Part shown: in pieces, positions 44,847 to 54,159 of the stretch
How the letters are laid out: each line of letters starts with the position of its first letter
Position numbering within the stretch: position 1 is the stretch's first letter
From: Roseofilum casamattae BLCC-M143
GTDB lineage: Bacteria > Cyanobacteriota > Cyanobacteriia > Cyanobacteriales > Desertifilaceae
Reading direction: 5' to 3'
Length of the DNA: 64,000 nt
Assembly (NCBI RefSeq): GCF_030068455.1
Contig: NZ_JAQOSQ010000007.1
Location: 1 to 64,000 of the forward strand
Program-made: the position numbers and the translations under genes
The notes under the pieces: generated by a model
Told to the model about the DNA's origin: nothing
The model's input: the letters and a program-made list of their open reading frames with translations, nothing else
Databases searched by the model: none

Positions 44847-45698
44847 CTAGGGTAGATTCTCCGGTTCTATGCCCATTTGTCGCAAGCGTTCTTGCAATTG
44901 TTGAATTTTCTGCGCTTGTTCCTCAACAACAACTTCAGCATTCTCAGCTCGCTGGCGCTCTTGCTCGGCTCGCTGGCTCTCTTGCTCGGCTCGCTCGCGC
45001 TCCTGCACTACTTTAGCTTTCTCCAGTTCGGCTTCTTCTTTCGGTAACAATACGAGATTATCTTGAGGATCGTAGAAGCGCAACCAAGGGGCATTTTCTT
45101 TGGTTAACTCTCCATCCCACACGCCCAACCACAATTCTAAACTGGCGCACCATAACCATCCGCGATGGTTGGGGATAATTTCCTCATACTTACCTTGACT
45201 GCCTAGATGCCATCCTTGCAAGGAATTGCGATCGAAGGGATTATAGATGAAATAGTCGTTGGTTTTGAAGGTTTGTTCGTATAAGGTCTTTTTGAGGTTG
45301 CGATCGATCCGCGCTGTCGATGGAGACATTAGCTCGACAATGACATTGGGATAGCGTCCGTGCTCTTCCCAAACCACCCAACTGAGGCGCTCTTTGGTTC
45401 CATCCACGTTCAGGGTGGCAAAAAAATCGGGTCCGCGAAAGTCCTGGTTCTTTATCTGTTGGGTGCTGTAATAGACGAACATATTACCGCTGGTATAGTA
45501 ATCGTCGCGTCCCTGGTAAGCTTGGTGCAACGAGTCAATGAGCACATTCATTGCGATGCGATGGCGATTACTTTCCAAGGGTTCTCCGTCATCGTATGGT
45601 AGGTCAGTTGGAGGCAGGGGAATGACTTTTTTGGCGATCGCTTCCTCTGCAACAGTTTCTGCTTGAGGTCGTTGTTCGTCAATCAATTCAACCGACAT
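44847..45698 (-). CDS. Uma2-family (DUF820) putative endonuclease, copy 1
   Basis: A 283-residue protein. The first 210 residues are a Uma2/DUF820 domain of the PD-(D/E)xK-like superfamily: GRDDYYTSGNMFVYY, RGPDFFATLN with its Asp, then VIVELMSPSTARID with its Glu, and YEQTFKTNDYF. The C-terminal 70 residues form a coiled coil of repeated Glu/Gln/Arg-Ala units (EQESQRAEQERQRAENAE). The ATG at 45698 has GGAG upstream and a TATACT -10 (45730-45735, reverse strand). An in-frame start at 45722 would add eight residues. The function of Uma2 proteins is largely unproven. A near-identical neighbour follows. Confidence 0.85.
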   Translation of the reverse strand: MSVELIDEQRPQAETVAEEAIAKKVIPLPPTDLPYDDGEPLESNRHRIAMNVLIDSLHQAYQGRDDYYTSGNMFVYYSTQQIKNQDFRGPDFFATLNVDGTKERLSWVVWEEHGRYPNVIVELMSPSTARIDRNLKKTLYEQTFKTNDYFIYNPFDRNSLQGWHLGSQGKYEEIIPNHRGWLWCASLELWLGVWDGELTKENAPWLRFYDPQDNLVLLPKEEAELEKAKVVQERERAEQESQRAEQERQRAENAEVVVEEQAQKIQQLQERLRQMGIEPENLP

Positions 45699-45779
45699 AG
45701 GTTTCTCCCTCAATCGGAACATTGTTGCCAGTATAGCTTAATGCTGTATGGTCGCAGAGGGAGCTTACTACAGGTTAGT

Positions 45780-46568
45780 CTAGGACAGATTATCCGGATC
45801 TACGCCCATTTGTCGCAAGCGCTCTTGTAACTGTTCAATCTCCCGAGCTTGTTCCCGAACAACCTCTTCAGCGTTCTCAGCTCGATCGCGCTCCAGTTCG
45901 GCTTCTTCTTTCGGTAACAATACGAGATTGTCTTGAGGATCGTAGAAGCGCAACCAAGGGGCATTTTCTTTCGTTAATTCTCCATCCCACACGCCCAACC
46001 ACAATTCTAAACTGGCGCACCATAACCATCCGCGATCGTTGGGGATAATCTCCTCATACTTACCCTGACTGCCTAAGTGCCATCCTTGCAAGGAATTGCG
46101 ATCGAAGGGATTATAGACGAAATAGTCGTTGGTTTTGAAGGTTTGTTCGTATAAGGTCTTTTTTTGGTTGCGATCGATATGGGCTGTCGATTTGGACATT
46201 AGCTCTACAATGACATTGGGATAGCGTCCGTGCTCTTCCCAAACCACCCAACTGAGGCGCTCTTTGGTTCCATCCACGTTCAGGGTGGCGAAAAAGTCTG
46301 GCCCGCGAAAGTCCTGGTTCTTTATCTGTTGGGTGCTGTAATAGACGAACATATTACCGCTGGTATAGTAATCGTCGCGTCCCTGGTAAGCTTGGTGCAA
46401 CGAGTCAATGAGCACATTCATAGCGATGCGATGGCGATTACTTTCCAAGGGTTCTCCGTCATCGTATGGTAGGTCAGTTGGAGGAAGAGGAATGACTTCT
46501 TCTGCTGAAGTTTCCTCTGCAACAGTTTCTGCTTGAGGTCGTTGTTCGTCAATCAATTCAACCGACAT
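45780..46568 (-). CDS. Uma2-family (DUF820) putative endonuclease, copy 2
   Basis: A 262-residue paralogue. It is nearly identical to its downstream neighbour over the first 225 residues, with about ten changes such as MSKSTAHID for MSPSTARID and EETSAEE for EEAIAKK. It lacks about 24 residues of the Glu/Gln/Arg repeat in the coiled-coil tail, so the repeat has contracted here or expanded in the other copy. The upstream region is also duplicated: TATACT lies the same 32 bases from the ATG. A recent tandem duplication is the simplest explanation. The gene begins just after the end of the MTHFR-like gene, on the same strand. Confidence 0.85.
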   Translation of the reverse strand: MSVELIDEQRPQAETVAEETSAEEVIPLPPTDLPYDDGEPLESNRHRIAMNVLIDSLHQAYQGRDDYYTSGNMFVYYSTQQIKNQDFRGPDFFATLNVDGTKERLSWVVWEEHGRYPNVIVELMSKSTAHIDRNQKKTLYEQTFKTNDYFVYNPFDRNSLQGWHLGSQGKYEEIIPNDRGWLWCASLELWLGVWDGELTKENAPWLRFYDPQDNLVLLPKEEAELERDRAENAEEVVREQAREIEQLQERLRQMGVDPDNLS

Positions 46569-46607
46569 GGGCTGCTTCCTCAATAGGAAAATTATCCCCA
46601 GTATAGC

Positions 46608-47498
46608 TTAGGCTAATGGTGCAATCTCGGCTAAGTCGAGAATCTGGGGAATCAAATCTTCTCGCTTCACCGCCATTAAATGTACGCCTTGGCAGATATC
46701 TCGAGCGAGTTTAATTTGTTCGGCCGCAATTCTCATCCCTTCTAATAGAGGTTTTTCGGCATTCGCTAAACGCTCGATAATCTCATCGGGAATCTGAACT
46801 CCGGGAACGCAGCGATTGATAAATTGCGCATTTTTCGCCGATTTCAGTAAGAAAATTCCGGCGAGAATGGGTTTATCCGACTGGGAGGCAACTTGCGTCA
46901 TGAATTTATCCAAACGCTCGAAGTCGGTAATCAGTTGACTTTGGAAAAATTGCGCCCCTGCTGCTAGTTTTTTCTCAAATCTACTTTGCAGTCCCGACCA
47001 ACTTTTCAGTTGCGGATCGACAGCAGCTCCGGCGAGCATATTTAAGGCGCCGTCGGTGAGAGGTTTATCGTTGCTATCGATGCCTTGATTGAGTTTATCG
47101 ATAACTTTGAGTAAGCGCACGGACTCCAGTTCAAAAACGGCGCGGCCGTCGGGATGGTCGCCGGCTTTTACAGGGTCGCCAGTGAGGGCTAAGATGTTAT
47201 GGATACCAAGAGCGTTGGCTCCCATGAGGTCCGATTGCAGAGCCATGCGGTTGCGATCGCGACAGGTCATCTGACAGATTGGTTCAATACCATTTTGCTG
47301 CAAGAGAACGCTACATGCGAGAGACGACATGCGCAGTACGGCACGGGAACCATCGGTAATGTTTACCGCATGAACTCTACCTTTGAGTGGTTTCACCATC
47401 TCTAACATGTGACTGGGGTCTCCCCCTTTTGGCGGCATTGCTTCAGCCGTAATAATAAATTCTCCAGAGTATAAAGCTTGTCGGAACGAACTAGTCAT
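46608..47498 (-). CDS. metF: Methylenetetrahydrofolate reductase-family protein
   Basis: A 296-residue TIM-barrel protein of the MTHFR family, which reduces 5,10-methylene-THF to 5-methyl-THF for methionine synthesis using FAD. The conserved start FIITAEAMPPKGGDPSHMLE places the catalytic Glu on strand 1, and VNITDGSRA follows. GIHNILALTGDP (about residues 96-107) is the flavin-binding strand, and GAQFFQSQLITDFE (about 181-194) matches the family's AxxFxxTQxxFD pattern, although Thr is Ser here. The protein is of the shorter bacterial type. Its role in one-carbon metabolism is inferred from family. Confidence 0.85.
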   Translation of the reverse strand: MTSSFRQALYSGEFIITAEAMPPKGGDPSHMLEMVKPLKGRVHAVNITDGSRAVLRMSSLACSVLLQQNGIEPICQMTCRDRNRMALQSDLMGANALGIHNILALTGDPVKAGDHPDGRAVFELESVRLLKVIDKLNQGIDSNDKPLTDGALNMLAGAAVDPQLKSWSGLQSRFEKKLAAGAQFFQSQLITDFERLDKFMTQVASQSDKPILAGIFLLKSAKNAQFINRCVPGVQIPDEIIERLANAEKPLLEGMRIAAEQIKLARDICQGVHLMAVKREDLIPQILDLAEIAPLA

Positions 47499-47539
47499 GA
47501 TTGATTAAAAGCGTTTTATTATATTGACAACGGCGAACG

Positions 47540-48547
47540 TTATAAGGGTTGGGAATAGCCCAAGGCTTGTTTAACGTCTGCCAGAGTTTTCGATGCGATC
47601 GCATCTGCTTTTTCGCGACCCGATCGCAATACTGACTCAAGATACCCGCGATCGTCCATAATTTCCTTATACTTGGTTTGAATCGGGGTTAATGCTTGGA
47701 TAACGGTTTCTGTCAGTAGAGGTTTGAACTGTCCCCATCCCATATCAGCGCATTCTGTAGCTACCGCTTCTTTCGACTGACCGGAAAGCAGCATATATAA
47801 GCTCAGTAAATTCTGGCATTCCGGACGCTCGGGATTGTCAAATTCTAAACCGCGAACCGGGTCGGTTTTGCACCGTTTAAGTTTGCGAGTAATAACATCG
47901 GGAGGGTCGAGCAAGCTAATCCGACTTTGTTCGCTCGGGTCGGATTTCGACATTTTTTTCGTCCCATCGGTTAAGCTCATCACTCGCGCTCCCTCTTTCC
48001 GAATCAAAGGATCTGGCAGTTTGAGAATAGTTTCGCCTTTCCCGTATAGGTGATTGACTCGAACGGCAATATCGCGGGTGAGTTCGAGGTGTTGTTTTTG
48101 GTCTTCGCCAACGGGAACGCGATCGGCTTGATAGAGTAAAATATCGGCAGCCATCAACACTGGATAATCGAGCAAACCCGTGCTCACATCTTCTCCTTGC
48201 TTAATCGCTTTTTCCTTAAATTGAATCATACCTTGCAGCCAGTTCAAGGGAGTGATGCAGTTAAGCAGCCACGTCAGCTCGCTGTGTGCGGGAATATGAG
48301 ATTGAATGAAAATCGTGCTATGTTCGAGGTCGATACCGCAGGCCAGATAGAGAGCGGCGATGGTGTAGGTATCGGCGGCTAGAGTTTCTGGATTGTGGGG
48401 GACGGTGATGGCGTGTAAATCGACGACGCAAAAGTAGTTTTCGTATTGGCTTTGTCCCTCTACCCAGTTGCGAATGGCACCGAGGTAGTTGCCGAGATGA
48501 AGATTACCGGTGGGTTGAACTCCGGAAAGAATACGCTGTTTACTCAT
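47540..48547 (-). CDS. trpS: Tryptophanyl-tRNA synthetase
   Basis: A 335-residue class I synthetase, standard length for bacterial TrpRS. The ATP-binding HIGH-type motif is in PTGNLHLGNYLGA (residues 11-23), and KKMSKSDPSEQSRI (about 197-210) is the KMSKS loop. The adjacent ALYLACGIDLEHSTIFIQSH and GLLDYPVLMAADILLYQAD are typical of TrpRS. I chose ATG 48547; the frame is open back to 48664, but the extra 39 residues have no family counterpart. It is divergent from map across a 249-base gap. Confidence 0.96.
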   Translation of the reverse strand: MSKQRILSGVQPTGNLHLGNYLGAIRNWVEGQSQYENYFCVVDLHAITVPHNPETLAADTYTIAALYLACGIDLEHSTIFIQSHIPAHSELTWLLNCITPLNWLQGMIQFKEKAIKQGEDVSTGLLDYPVLMAADILLYQADRVPVGEDQKQHLELTRDIAVRVNHLYGKGETILKLPDPLIRKEGARVMSLTDGTKKMSKSDPSEQSRISLLDPPDVITRKLKRCKTDPVRGLEFDNPERPECQNLLSLYMLLSGQSKEAVATECADMGWGQFKPLLTETVIQALTPIQTKYKEIMDDRGYLESVLRSGREKADAIASKTLADVKQALGYSQPL

Positions 48548-48796
48548 TCTCTTGAGGTTGACGGGACAATAGTTGGGGAAAAGGCGGACGCTTTGGCGAT
48601 CGTGAACTTTCATTACGATACACCAATCTGGAACGACTCGCTGCGATCGCATTGCCAGGAGCAAGCCAACAGAGGCTGCCTTGATAGCAATGACATTCGC
48701 ACTTACAATACCAATAATCCTCCTAAATTTAGGTTTAGCGAGAAGCGATCGGAGTAGTATTGAAGACTCTAAAATCTGGATTGAGATATTAAGACT

Positions 48797-49585
48797 ATGG
48801 GAAGTGAAACCATCGTATTGTTATCGCGTCGCGAGATTGCCAAAATGCGGCAAGCGGGTATATTAGCCAATCAGTTGCTCGACCATCTCGCGCCGATGGT
48901 GCAACCGGGAGTCAGTACGTTGGAGTTGAATGATGAGGCCGAACGCTGGACGCAGGAACATAATGCCATTAGCGCGCCTTTAGGATATCACGGCTTTCCG
49001 AAGTCGATTTGTACGAGCGTGAATGAGGTCATTTGCCACGGTATTCCCAATGGGAAACAGAAGCTGAAAGATGGGGATATCATTAATATTGATGTTACGC
49101 CGATTCTCGATGGCTATTACGGCGATACGTCTCGTACCTTTTTTGTCGGTACTCCCTCTCCAGTGTCCAAGAAGCTGGTTGAGGTAACCTATGAGTGCAT
49201 GATGCGCGGCATTGCAGCGGTGAAACCGGGCGCGCGCATTGGCGATATTGGTGCGGCGATTCAGGAATATGCCGAAGCCAATGGATTTTCTGTAGTGCGC
49301 GATTTTGTCGGCCATGGCATTAATCGGGAGTTCCATACGGCGCCGCAAGTACCTCACTATGGAACGCGCGGGAAAGGGAAGCGCTTGCGCAAGGGAATGG
49401 TGTTTACCATCGAACCGATGATTAATGAGGGAACTTATGAAGCTGAGGTGCTCGATGACGACTGGACTGCGGTGACGAAGGATGGTAAATTGTCGGCTCA
49501 GTTTGAACATACGATCGCAGTTACCGAAACCGGTGTAGAAATCTTGACATTACCGGAGTCGGAAGAGGAGCGGAAAACGGCTTAG
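48797..49585 (+). CDS. map: Methionine aminopeptidase, type I
   Basis: A 262-residue type I methionine aminopeptidase, which removes the initiator Met. Metal ligands are visible: IINIDVTPILDGYYGDTSRTF (Asp residues at about 98 and 109), GHGINREFHTAP with its His (about 172-183), then TIEPMINEG (Glu, about 204-212) and FEHTIAVTE (Glu, about 236). The N-terminal helix begins IVLLSRREIAKMRQAG. After the stop the sequence is an AT-rich run of TTAATTAACAATTAATAAT repeats at about 49586-49620. A second protein-processing gene, def, lies 3 kb away on the other strand. Confidence 0.96.
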   Translation: MGSETIVLLSRREIAKMRQAGILANQLLDHLAPMVQPGVSTLELNDEAERWTQEHNAISAPLGYHGFPKSICTSVNEVICHGIPNGKQKLKDGDIINIDVTPILDGYYGDTSRTFFVGTPSPVSKKLVEVTYECMMRGIAAVKPGARIGDIGAAIQEYAEANGFSVVRDFVGHGINREFHTAPQVPHYGTRGKGKRLRKGMVFTIEPMINEGTYEAEVLDDDWTAVTKDGKLSAQFEHTIAVTETGVEILTLPESEEERKTA

Positions 49586-49664
49586 TATTAATTAACAATT
49601 AATAATTAATAATTAACAACGCGAAACAGCACCGTAGTGCTAATTGATGAATTGCCATAGGATT

Positions 49665-50411
49665 ATGTTCGAGTTTTGGACGAAAACTAGCGGTACTTGG
49701 ATTAATGTGGCGACGGTGCTGGTGGGAACGGGATTAGGGTTGCTGCTGAAGCAACAGTTGCCACAACGGATGCAACGGACAATTACTCAGGGTATGGGGT
49801 TGATTACTCTGTACATTGGCGTCAGCATGGCAGGGAGTTTGAGTAATGCGAGTGCCGGTTCGATTGATGGTGTTGTGCTAGCTGTCATTAGCTTAACCTT
49901 GGGTGGAATATTGGGGGAATGGTGGCAGATTGAGGAGCGACTGAATGGATTTGGCGATCGCCTGAAACGGTTGTTTCGCGGCGGCGGACGATTCACAGAA
50001 GGTTTTGTGACGGCGAGTTTGCTCTTCTGCGTCGGCCCTCTCACCTTGATTGGCTCCATGAATAACGGACTCACCGGAGACGACAGCTTGCTGGCTTTAA
50101 AAGCAACCATGGATGGCTTGGTCTCAATTGCGCTCGCCGGAAGTTATGGCATTGGTGTCGGATTTTCCGTTATTACGATTATCCTCTTCCAAGGCGGAAT
50201 CTCTGTCCTTGCTGCCAGCGTAGGGCAATTGTTGCCCGATCCAGCACAAGATCCGCGCATTTTCTTGGTGACTGGAGTGGGCGGTATTGTGATGTTGGGG
50301 TTGGGTTTGAATTTACTCGATATTAGTAAACTCAGGATTGGGTCATTTTTGCCGGCGTTTTTGGTAGCACCTTTGGTGTATGCGATCGCCCAATGGATCG
50401 TCAATTTCTAA
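49665..50411 (+). CDS. DUF554-family membrane protein
   Basis: A 248-residue integral membrane protein of the DUF554 family (YdfK/YqgA-type). The start GTWINVATVLVGTGLGLLLK fits the family N-terminus. About six or seven helices follow, with SLLFCVGPLTLIGSMNNGL (about 119-137) as the conserved signature loop. The ATG at 49665 gives the family-like N-terminus; an upstream ATG at 49644 adds seven polar residues. Function is unknown in the family. The gene converges on the prolyl oligopeptidase with 15 bases between stops. Confidence 0.85.
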   Translation: MFEFWTKTSGTWINVATVLVGTGLGLLLKQQLPQRMQRTITQGMGLITLYIGVSMAGSLSNASAGSIDGVVLAVISLTLGGILGEWWQIEERLNGFGDRLKRLFRGGGRFTEGFVTASLLFCVGPLTLIGSMNNGLTGDDSLLALKATMDGLVSIALAGSYGIGVGFSVITIILFQGGISVLAASVGQLLPDPAQDPRIFLVTGVGGIVMLGLGLNLLDISKLRIGSFLPAFLVAPLVYAIAQWIVNF

Positions 50412-50426
50412 TCGGGCGTTTTATCC

Positions 50427-52505
50427 TTAACTTGGACGGGAATGAATCCCACGCTCCATTCCTAAAATAGCGCTCAAAAATGCCCATTTATCCACCACTT
50501 CTTCAATTTGTTTGCTGGTGGGTTTTCCGGCTCCATGACCGGCTTTTGTTTCAATCCGAATTAATATGGGAGCCTTGCCACCTTGCGCCTCTTGCAGAGC
50601 GGCGGCAAACTTGAAACTATGGGAAGGAACAACCCGATCGTCGCGATCGCTGGTTGTAATTAAAGTGGCTGGATAATCGGTTCCGGATTGGGTATTGTGC
50701 AAGGGAGAATAGCCATAGAGCGTTGGAAATTCATCGGCATTTTCCGAACATCCATACTCGTCGCACCATGCCCAACCAATGGTAAATTTATGGAAGCGGA
50801 GCATATCCATAACGCCAACGGCAGGGAGCGCGGCAGCAAATAAATCCGGACGTTGCACTAAGCACGCTCCAACTAACAATCCACCATTACTTCCACCGGC
50901 GATCGCCAATTTTTCCGAACTCGTATATTGATTCGCAATTAACCATTCCCCGGCAGAAATAAAATCGTCAAATACATTCTGTTTCCTGCCTTTCATTCCC
51001 GCTTCATGCCACTGCTCGCCATATTCTCCTCCTCCGCGAAGATTGGCAACGGCATACACTCCACCGCGCTCCATCCAAACTAAATTACTCACGGAAAAAC
51101 TGGGAGTTAGGGGAATATTAAATCCGCCATAACCGTAGAGGAGAGTCGGATTATTACCATCGAGAGTAATGCCTTTTTTATGCGTAATAAATAGGGAAAC
51201 TTTCGTGCCATCTTTACTCGGATAAAAGACTTGCTTCGTCTCGTAATCATCTGGGTTAAAGTCCACCTGCGGCTCGCGATAGAGTTCGCTTTCTCCGGTT
51301 TGCAGATTGTACCGATAGATGCGAGAGGGAGTGGTATAACTCGTAAAGCTATAGAAGGTTTCCGTATCCTCCGGTTTGCCGTTAAATCCGCTGGCAGAAC
51401 CGACACCAGGAAGTTCTACTGTCTCCAGCAACGTACCGCTGCGATCGCAAATTTGCACCTGAGAATGGGCATCTTGTAGATAGCGAACGATAAAGTTCCG
51501 ATTGATGTAACTAACGCTGGCGATCGCATTTTCGGATTCGGGAATAATCTCTTGCCACTCTTGCGGATCTGGGGTTTGCAAATCGATCGCAACTACGCGC
51601 CATTTTGGTGCATCTAAACTGGTCTGAAACCAAAATGTCGAACCCTCATTTCCAATTAAATCGAATCCGGCAATAAACTCCGAAATTAACTCCACAATTT
51701 CGCCAGATTCTGCAGTTAAATCTTGATAAAAAATCAAGTTTTTCGATTCCGTCGAACGGGAGATAGAAATGATTAGATATTTTCCATCTTCAGTAATCTC
51801 AGTTCCAAACAACCACTCTTTTTGGTCGGGACGTTCGTAAATGAGCCGATCGTCCGATTGTGGAGTGCCTAACTGATGGTAATAGAGCTTGCCATAAAAA
51901 TTCTGTTCCTGGTATGCTTGTCCCTCTGTGGGTTCGGCATAACGACTGTAATAAAACCCGCGATTATCCTTCGACCAGGTCACTCCAGAGAACTTAATCC
52001 AGTCTAGGCGATCGCTTAAATCTTCTCCAGTTTCGATGTTGCGAACGTGCCATTGTTGCCAATCCGAACCCGATTTGGATAGTCCATAGGCTAAATATTG
52101 ACCGTCCTCAGAAACCGATATCCCGGAGAGAGCAATGGTTCCATCTTCCGATAATATATTCGGATCGAGTAAGATTTCTGGCTCGCTCTCAGTATTGACT
52201 AAAGTGTAGAGAACGGACTGATTTTGGATGCCACTATTTTTGAAATAGAATAGCCGATCGCCTTGTTTAAATGGAATACCATATTTCTCATAATTCCATA
52301 AATGCTCCAACCGTTCTTTAAGCGGATGGCGATCGCTAATCTGACCTAAAAAATCAAAGGTTGCTTGATTTTGCGATTCCACCCATGCTTTCGTTTCATC
52401 GGACTCGAGATCTTCGAGCCATCGGTAAGGATCGGCAACTAACGTACCGTGATAATTATCAACCTGAGCAATTTTACGGGTTTGAGGAATCTGGAATGTT
52501 TGCAT
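50427..52505 (-). CDS. Prolyl oligopeptidase (S9A)
   Basis: A 692-residue serine peptidase that cleaves short proline-containing peptides. The N-terminal part has DPYRWLEDLESDETKAWV, then a seven-bladed beta-propeller (about residues 75-410). The C-terminal alpha/beta hydrolase domain carries the oxyanion/nucleophile region GGSNGGLLVGACLVQRPDLF (Ser near 532), DRDDRVVPSHS with the Asp (about 617) and GHGAGKP with the His (about 654). RGGGEYGEQWHEAG is a strong S9A signature. No signal peptide is visible, so it is probably cytoplasmic. Confidence 0.95.
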   Translation of the reverse strand: MQTFQIPQTRKIAQVDNYHGTLVADPYRWLEDLESDETKAWVESQNQATFDFLGQISDRHPLKERLEHLWNYEKYGIPFKQGDRLFYFKNSGIQNQSVLYTLVNTESEPEILLDPNILSEDGTIALSGISVSEDGQYLAYGLSKSGSDWQQWHVRNIETGEDLSDRLDWIKFSGVTWSKDNRGFYYSRYAEPTEGQAYQEQNFYGKLYYHQLGTPQSDDRLIYERPDQKEWLFGTEITEDGKYLIISISRSTESKNLIFYQDLTAESGEIVELISEFIAGFDLIGNEGSTFWFQTSLDAPKWRVVAIDLQTPDPQEWQEIIPESENAIASVSYINRNFIVRYLQDAHSQVQICDRSGTLLETVELPGVGSASGFNGKPEDTETFYSFTSYTTPSRIYRYNLQTGESELYREPQVDFNPDDYETKQVFYPSKDGTKVSLFITHKKGITLDGNNPTLLYGYGGFNIPLTPSFSVSNLVWMERGGVYAVANLRGGGEYGEQWHEAGMKGRKQNVFDDFISAGEWLIANQYTSSEKLAIAGGSNGGLLVGACLVQRPDLFAAALPAVGVMDMLRFHKFTIGWAWCDEYGCSENADEFPTLYGYSPLHNTQSGTDYPATLITTSDRDDRVVPSHSFKFAAALQEAQGGKAPILIRIETKAGHGAGKPTSKQIEEVVDKWAFLSAILGMERGIHSRPS

Positions 52506-52613
52506 TGAGTGAGGAAATTCGGTAGTAAATGGTAACCAATGAATAATGACCGATACATTATTGTAGTTGATGGATCGGTCATTACTGATTTAATTTCAGT
52601 TTGTCAGCGAGAG

Positions 52614-52814
52614 CTATCGATTCGCGTTAGCATCTTGGACGGCAGCAAAAAATGACCAGCCAGTTAAGGGGATACACAGAGCTAGAATCGCGCTAGTAAC
52701 TACAACTCCGAGATCTGGTTCTCCAGACGAGAGTTCAAAAATACAGCCAATAACGGCGATCGCGGCTACGCAGGAGACCGCTAAGAGTAGAGCACTTTTC
52801 GGAGTTAAAGCCAT
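52614..52814 (-). CDS. Small two-helix membrane protein
   Basis: A 66-residue protein with two hydrophobic helices (about residues 8-26 and 36-57) and a short acidic loop, SSGEPDLG, between them. The C-terminal tail is polar. It ends 108 bases before the oligopeptidase start and begins nine bases after the def stop on the same strand, so it may be expressed with def. I do not recognise a family. Confidence 0.6.
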   Translation of the reverse strand: MALTPKSALLLAVSCVAAIAVIGCIFELSSGEPDLGVVVTSAILALCIPLTGWSFFAAVQDANANR

Positions 52815-52823
52815 AGGAGAGTT

Positions 52824-53399
52824 CTAGGAATAGGGTTTCACGTCTTGGGCAGAGAACCCAAATTTTTGTAGTTCTTCGTTTAAGGCCATCGCATTTTCGA
52901 CGCGATCGACAAACATAACACCGTGCAGGTGATCCAGCTCGTGTTGGATGGCACGAGAGAGCAGCCCATCTGCTTTCAGGGTTTGCGGCCGCCCATTTTC
53001 ATCTTTATAGATGAGTTCAATGGCATCGGGTCGATGGACATCCATATAAACTCCGGGGACGCTCAAGCATCCTTCCTGATAGGTGCAAAGTTCTCGACCG
53101 AAGGCTTTAATTTTAGGATTAATTAAAATAAGGGGAGTGTTCGCTGCTTCTTCTGGATCGCAATCTACCACCACAATCTGCTTGGCGATCGCCACTTGGG
53201 GAGCTGCTAGTCCGATGCCATCCGAACTATACATGGTTTGCAACATCTCTTTTGCCAGTTGGCGAATGCTATCGTCAATCTTAGCGATCCGTTTGGCGGG
53301 AGTCCGAAGCGCGCGATCGCCAAGGGTATGGATATCGAGTGGAGGGCGATCGAGTTTTTTCTTTTCTACCAGAACACTAGAACTCATAGGGCTTGTCAT
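52824..53399 (-). CDS. def: Peptide deformylase
   Basis: A 191-residue metalloprotease that removes the N-formyl group from new proteins. All three family motifs are present: GIGLAAPQV (about residues 60-68), EGCLSVPG (about 107-114, Cys ligand) and QHELDHLHG (about 150-158, His ligands and catalytic Glu). The N-terminus has about 20 polar residues before the first strand; a second ATG four codons in is also possible. Upstream lies a tandem repeat of TCTATTGTAAA. Confidence 0.95.
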   Translation of the reverse strand: MTSPMSSSVLVEKKKLDRPPLDIHTLGDRALRTPAKRIAKIDDSIRQLAKEMLQTMYSSDGIGLAAPQVAIAKQIVVVDCDPEEAANTPLILINPKIKAFGRELCTYQEGCLSVPGVYMDVHRPDAIELIYKDENGRPQTLKADGLLSRAIQHELDHLHGVMFVDRVENAMALNEELQKFGFSAQDVKPYS

Positions 53400-53450
53400 A
53401 TATTTGGATTAAGTCGCTCAAAGCAAGGCACGGATCGTGCAGACTCTTTA

Positions 53451-53483
53451 TCTATTGTAAATCTATTGTAAATCTATTGTAAC
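53451..53483. repeat. Three tandem copies of TCTATTGTAAA
   Basis: An 11-bp unit is repeated three times (53451-53461, 53462-53472, 53473-53483; the last ends TAAC). It lies upstream of def and just after the next small gene, possibly within the def promoter region. Each unit contains the -10-like TATTGT. Confidence 0.8.
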
Positions 53484-53502
53484 CAGGTCTCGGCCAACTC
53501 TC

Positions 53503-53691
53503 TTAAGCCCGGTCGGATGCTGAGGACGGGAAGGTTTGCTTAAATTCTTCAATCAGATCGTCAATCTCTTCCAAGGCTTGATTGACATCAATTCGCAAAC
53601 TTCCTAGGTCTGGCTTTTCTAGCAACTGAACTAGAGTGTCTCGCTTGCTTTCAATTAAGGTAAGTTTTGCACGAATTGTTGACGAGTCCAT
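53503..53691 (-). CDS. Small coiled-coil hypothetical protein
   Basis: A 62-residue, mostly helical protein: IRAKLTLIESKRDTLVQLLEK and IDVNQALEEIDDLIEEFKQTF form two heptad-like helices joined by PDLGSLR. It resembles small cyanobacterial proteins of unknown role; no function is assigned. The start at 53691 is the only ATG; the protein lacks Cys, signal peptide or membrane segment. Confidence 0.6.
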   Translation of the reverse strand: MDSSTIRAKLTLIESKRDTLVQLLEKPDLGSLRIDVNQALEEIDDLIEEFKQTFPSSASDRA

Positions 53692-53781
53692 AGTGTCCTC
53701 AATGGATTAAGGTTATCTTCTAGCTTAACAAAACTTGATACATTCTGTTCGATTTCCATAAAAGCGATCGATAAGAAAGCC

Positions 53782-53802
53782 CTGCACTCGGTAGGGGTGC
53801 AG
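53782..53802 (-). terminator. Weak intrinsic terminator candidate
   Basis: Stem CTGCAC (53782-53787) pairs with GTGCAG (53797-53802) around a 9-base loop. On the reverse strand it is followed by GGGCTTTCTT, a weak T-rich tail. It lies about 50 bases after the stop of the reverse-strand gene at 53851. Confidence 0.4.
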
Positions 53803-53850
53803 AGCTGATTCTAAATTAATAATTCGGAATGAACAAAACGCGATCGCTGC

Positions 53851-54159
53851 TTATTTGCGTCCCATCTTGCGAGCCATTGCACCGAAATCGAGAGATCCCG
53901 TGTTGCTACTAGGGCGACGGTTGGGCGTTACCGGAGTAGAAGATTGGGCAGGAGTACTTGCTTGAGAAGAGTTAGAGAAAGAACTTTGAGGTTGAGCACC
54001 TTCAGGAGTTACTTTCATCTCGAGAGAAGAAGCTTGAACTACTTCGGTCGCGCGCTTTCCTTTGGGGTAGGTTTTGCGAGTTGATTGCTTGCGGCGCATG
54101 AAGTCGATATCGCCGAAGGTTTTAGCCTCATCGGGAGGTAAGAAAAAGTCTTGAGCCAT
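53851..54159 (-). CDS. Conserved cyanobacterial hypothetical protein
   Basis: A 102-residue protein. The N-terminal 35 residues, ending in DFMRRKQSTRKTYPKGKRA, are basic, and the middle (about 45-85) is a Ser/Gln/Pro/Thr-rich linker. A short C-terminal motif, DFGAMARKMGRK, closes it. It looks intrinsically disordered with conserved ends, as in a small family found in cyanobacteria. I do not know a function. A weak hairpin follows the gene. Confidence 0.7.
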   Translation of the reverse strand: MAQDFFLPPDEAKTFGDIDFMRRKQSTRKTYPKGKRATEVVQASSLEMKVTPEGAQPQSSFSNSSQASTPAQSSTPVTPNRRPSSNTGSLDFGAMARKMGRK

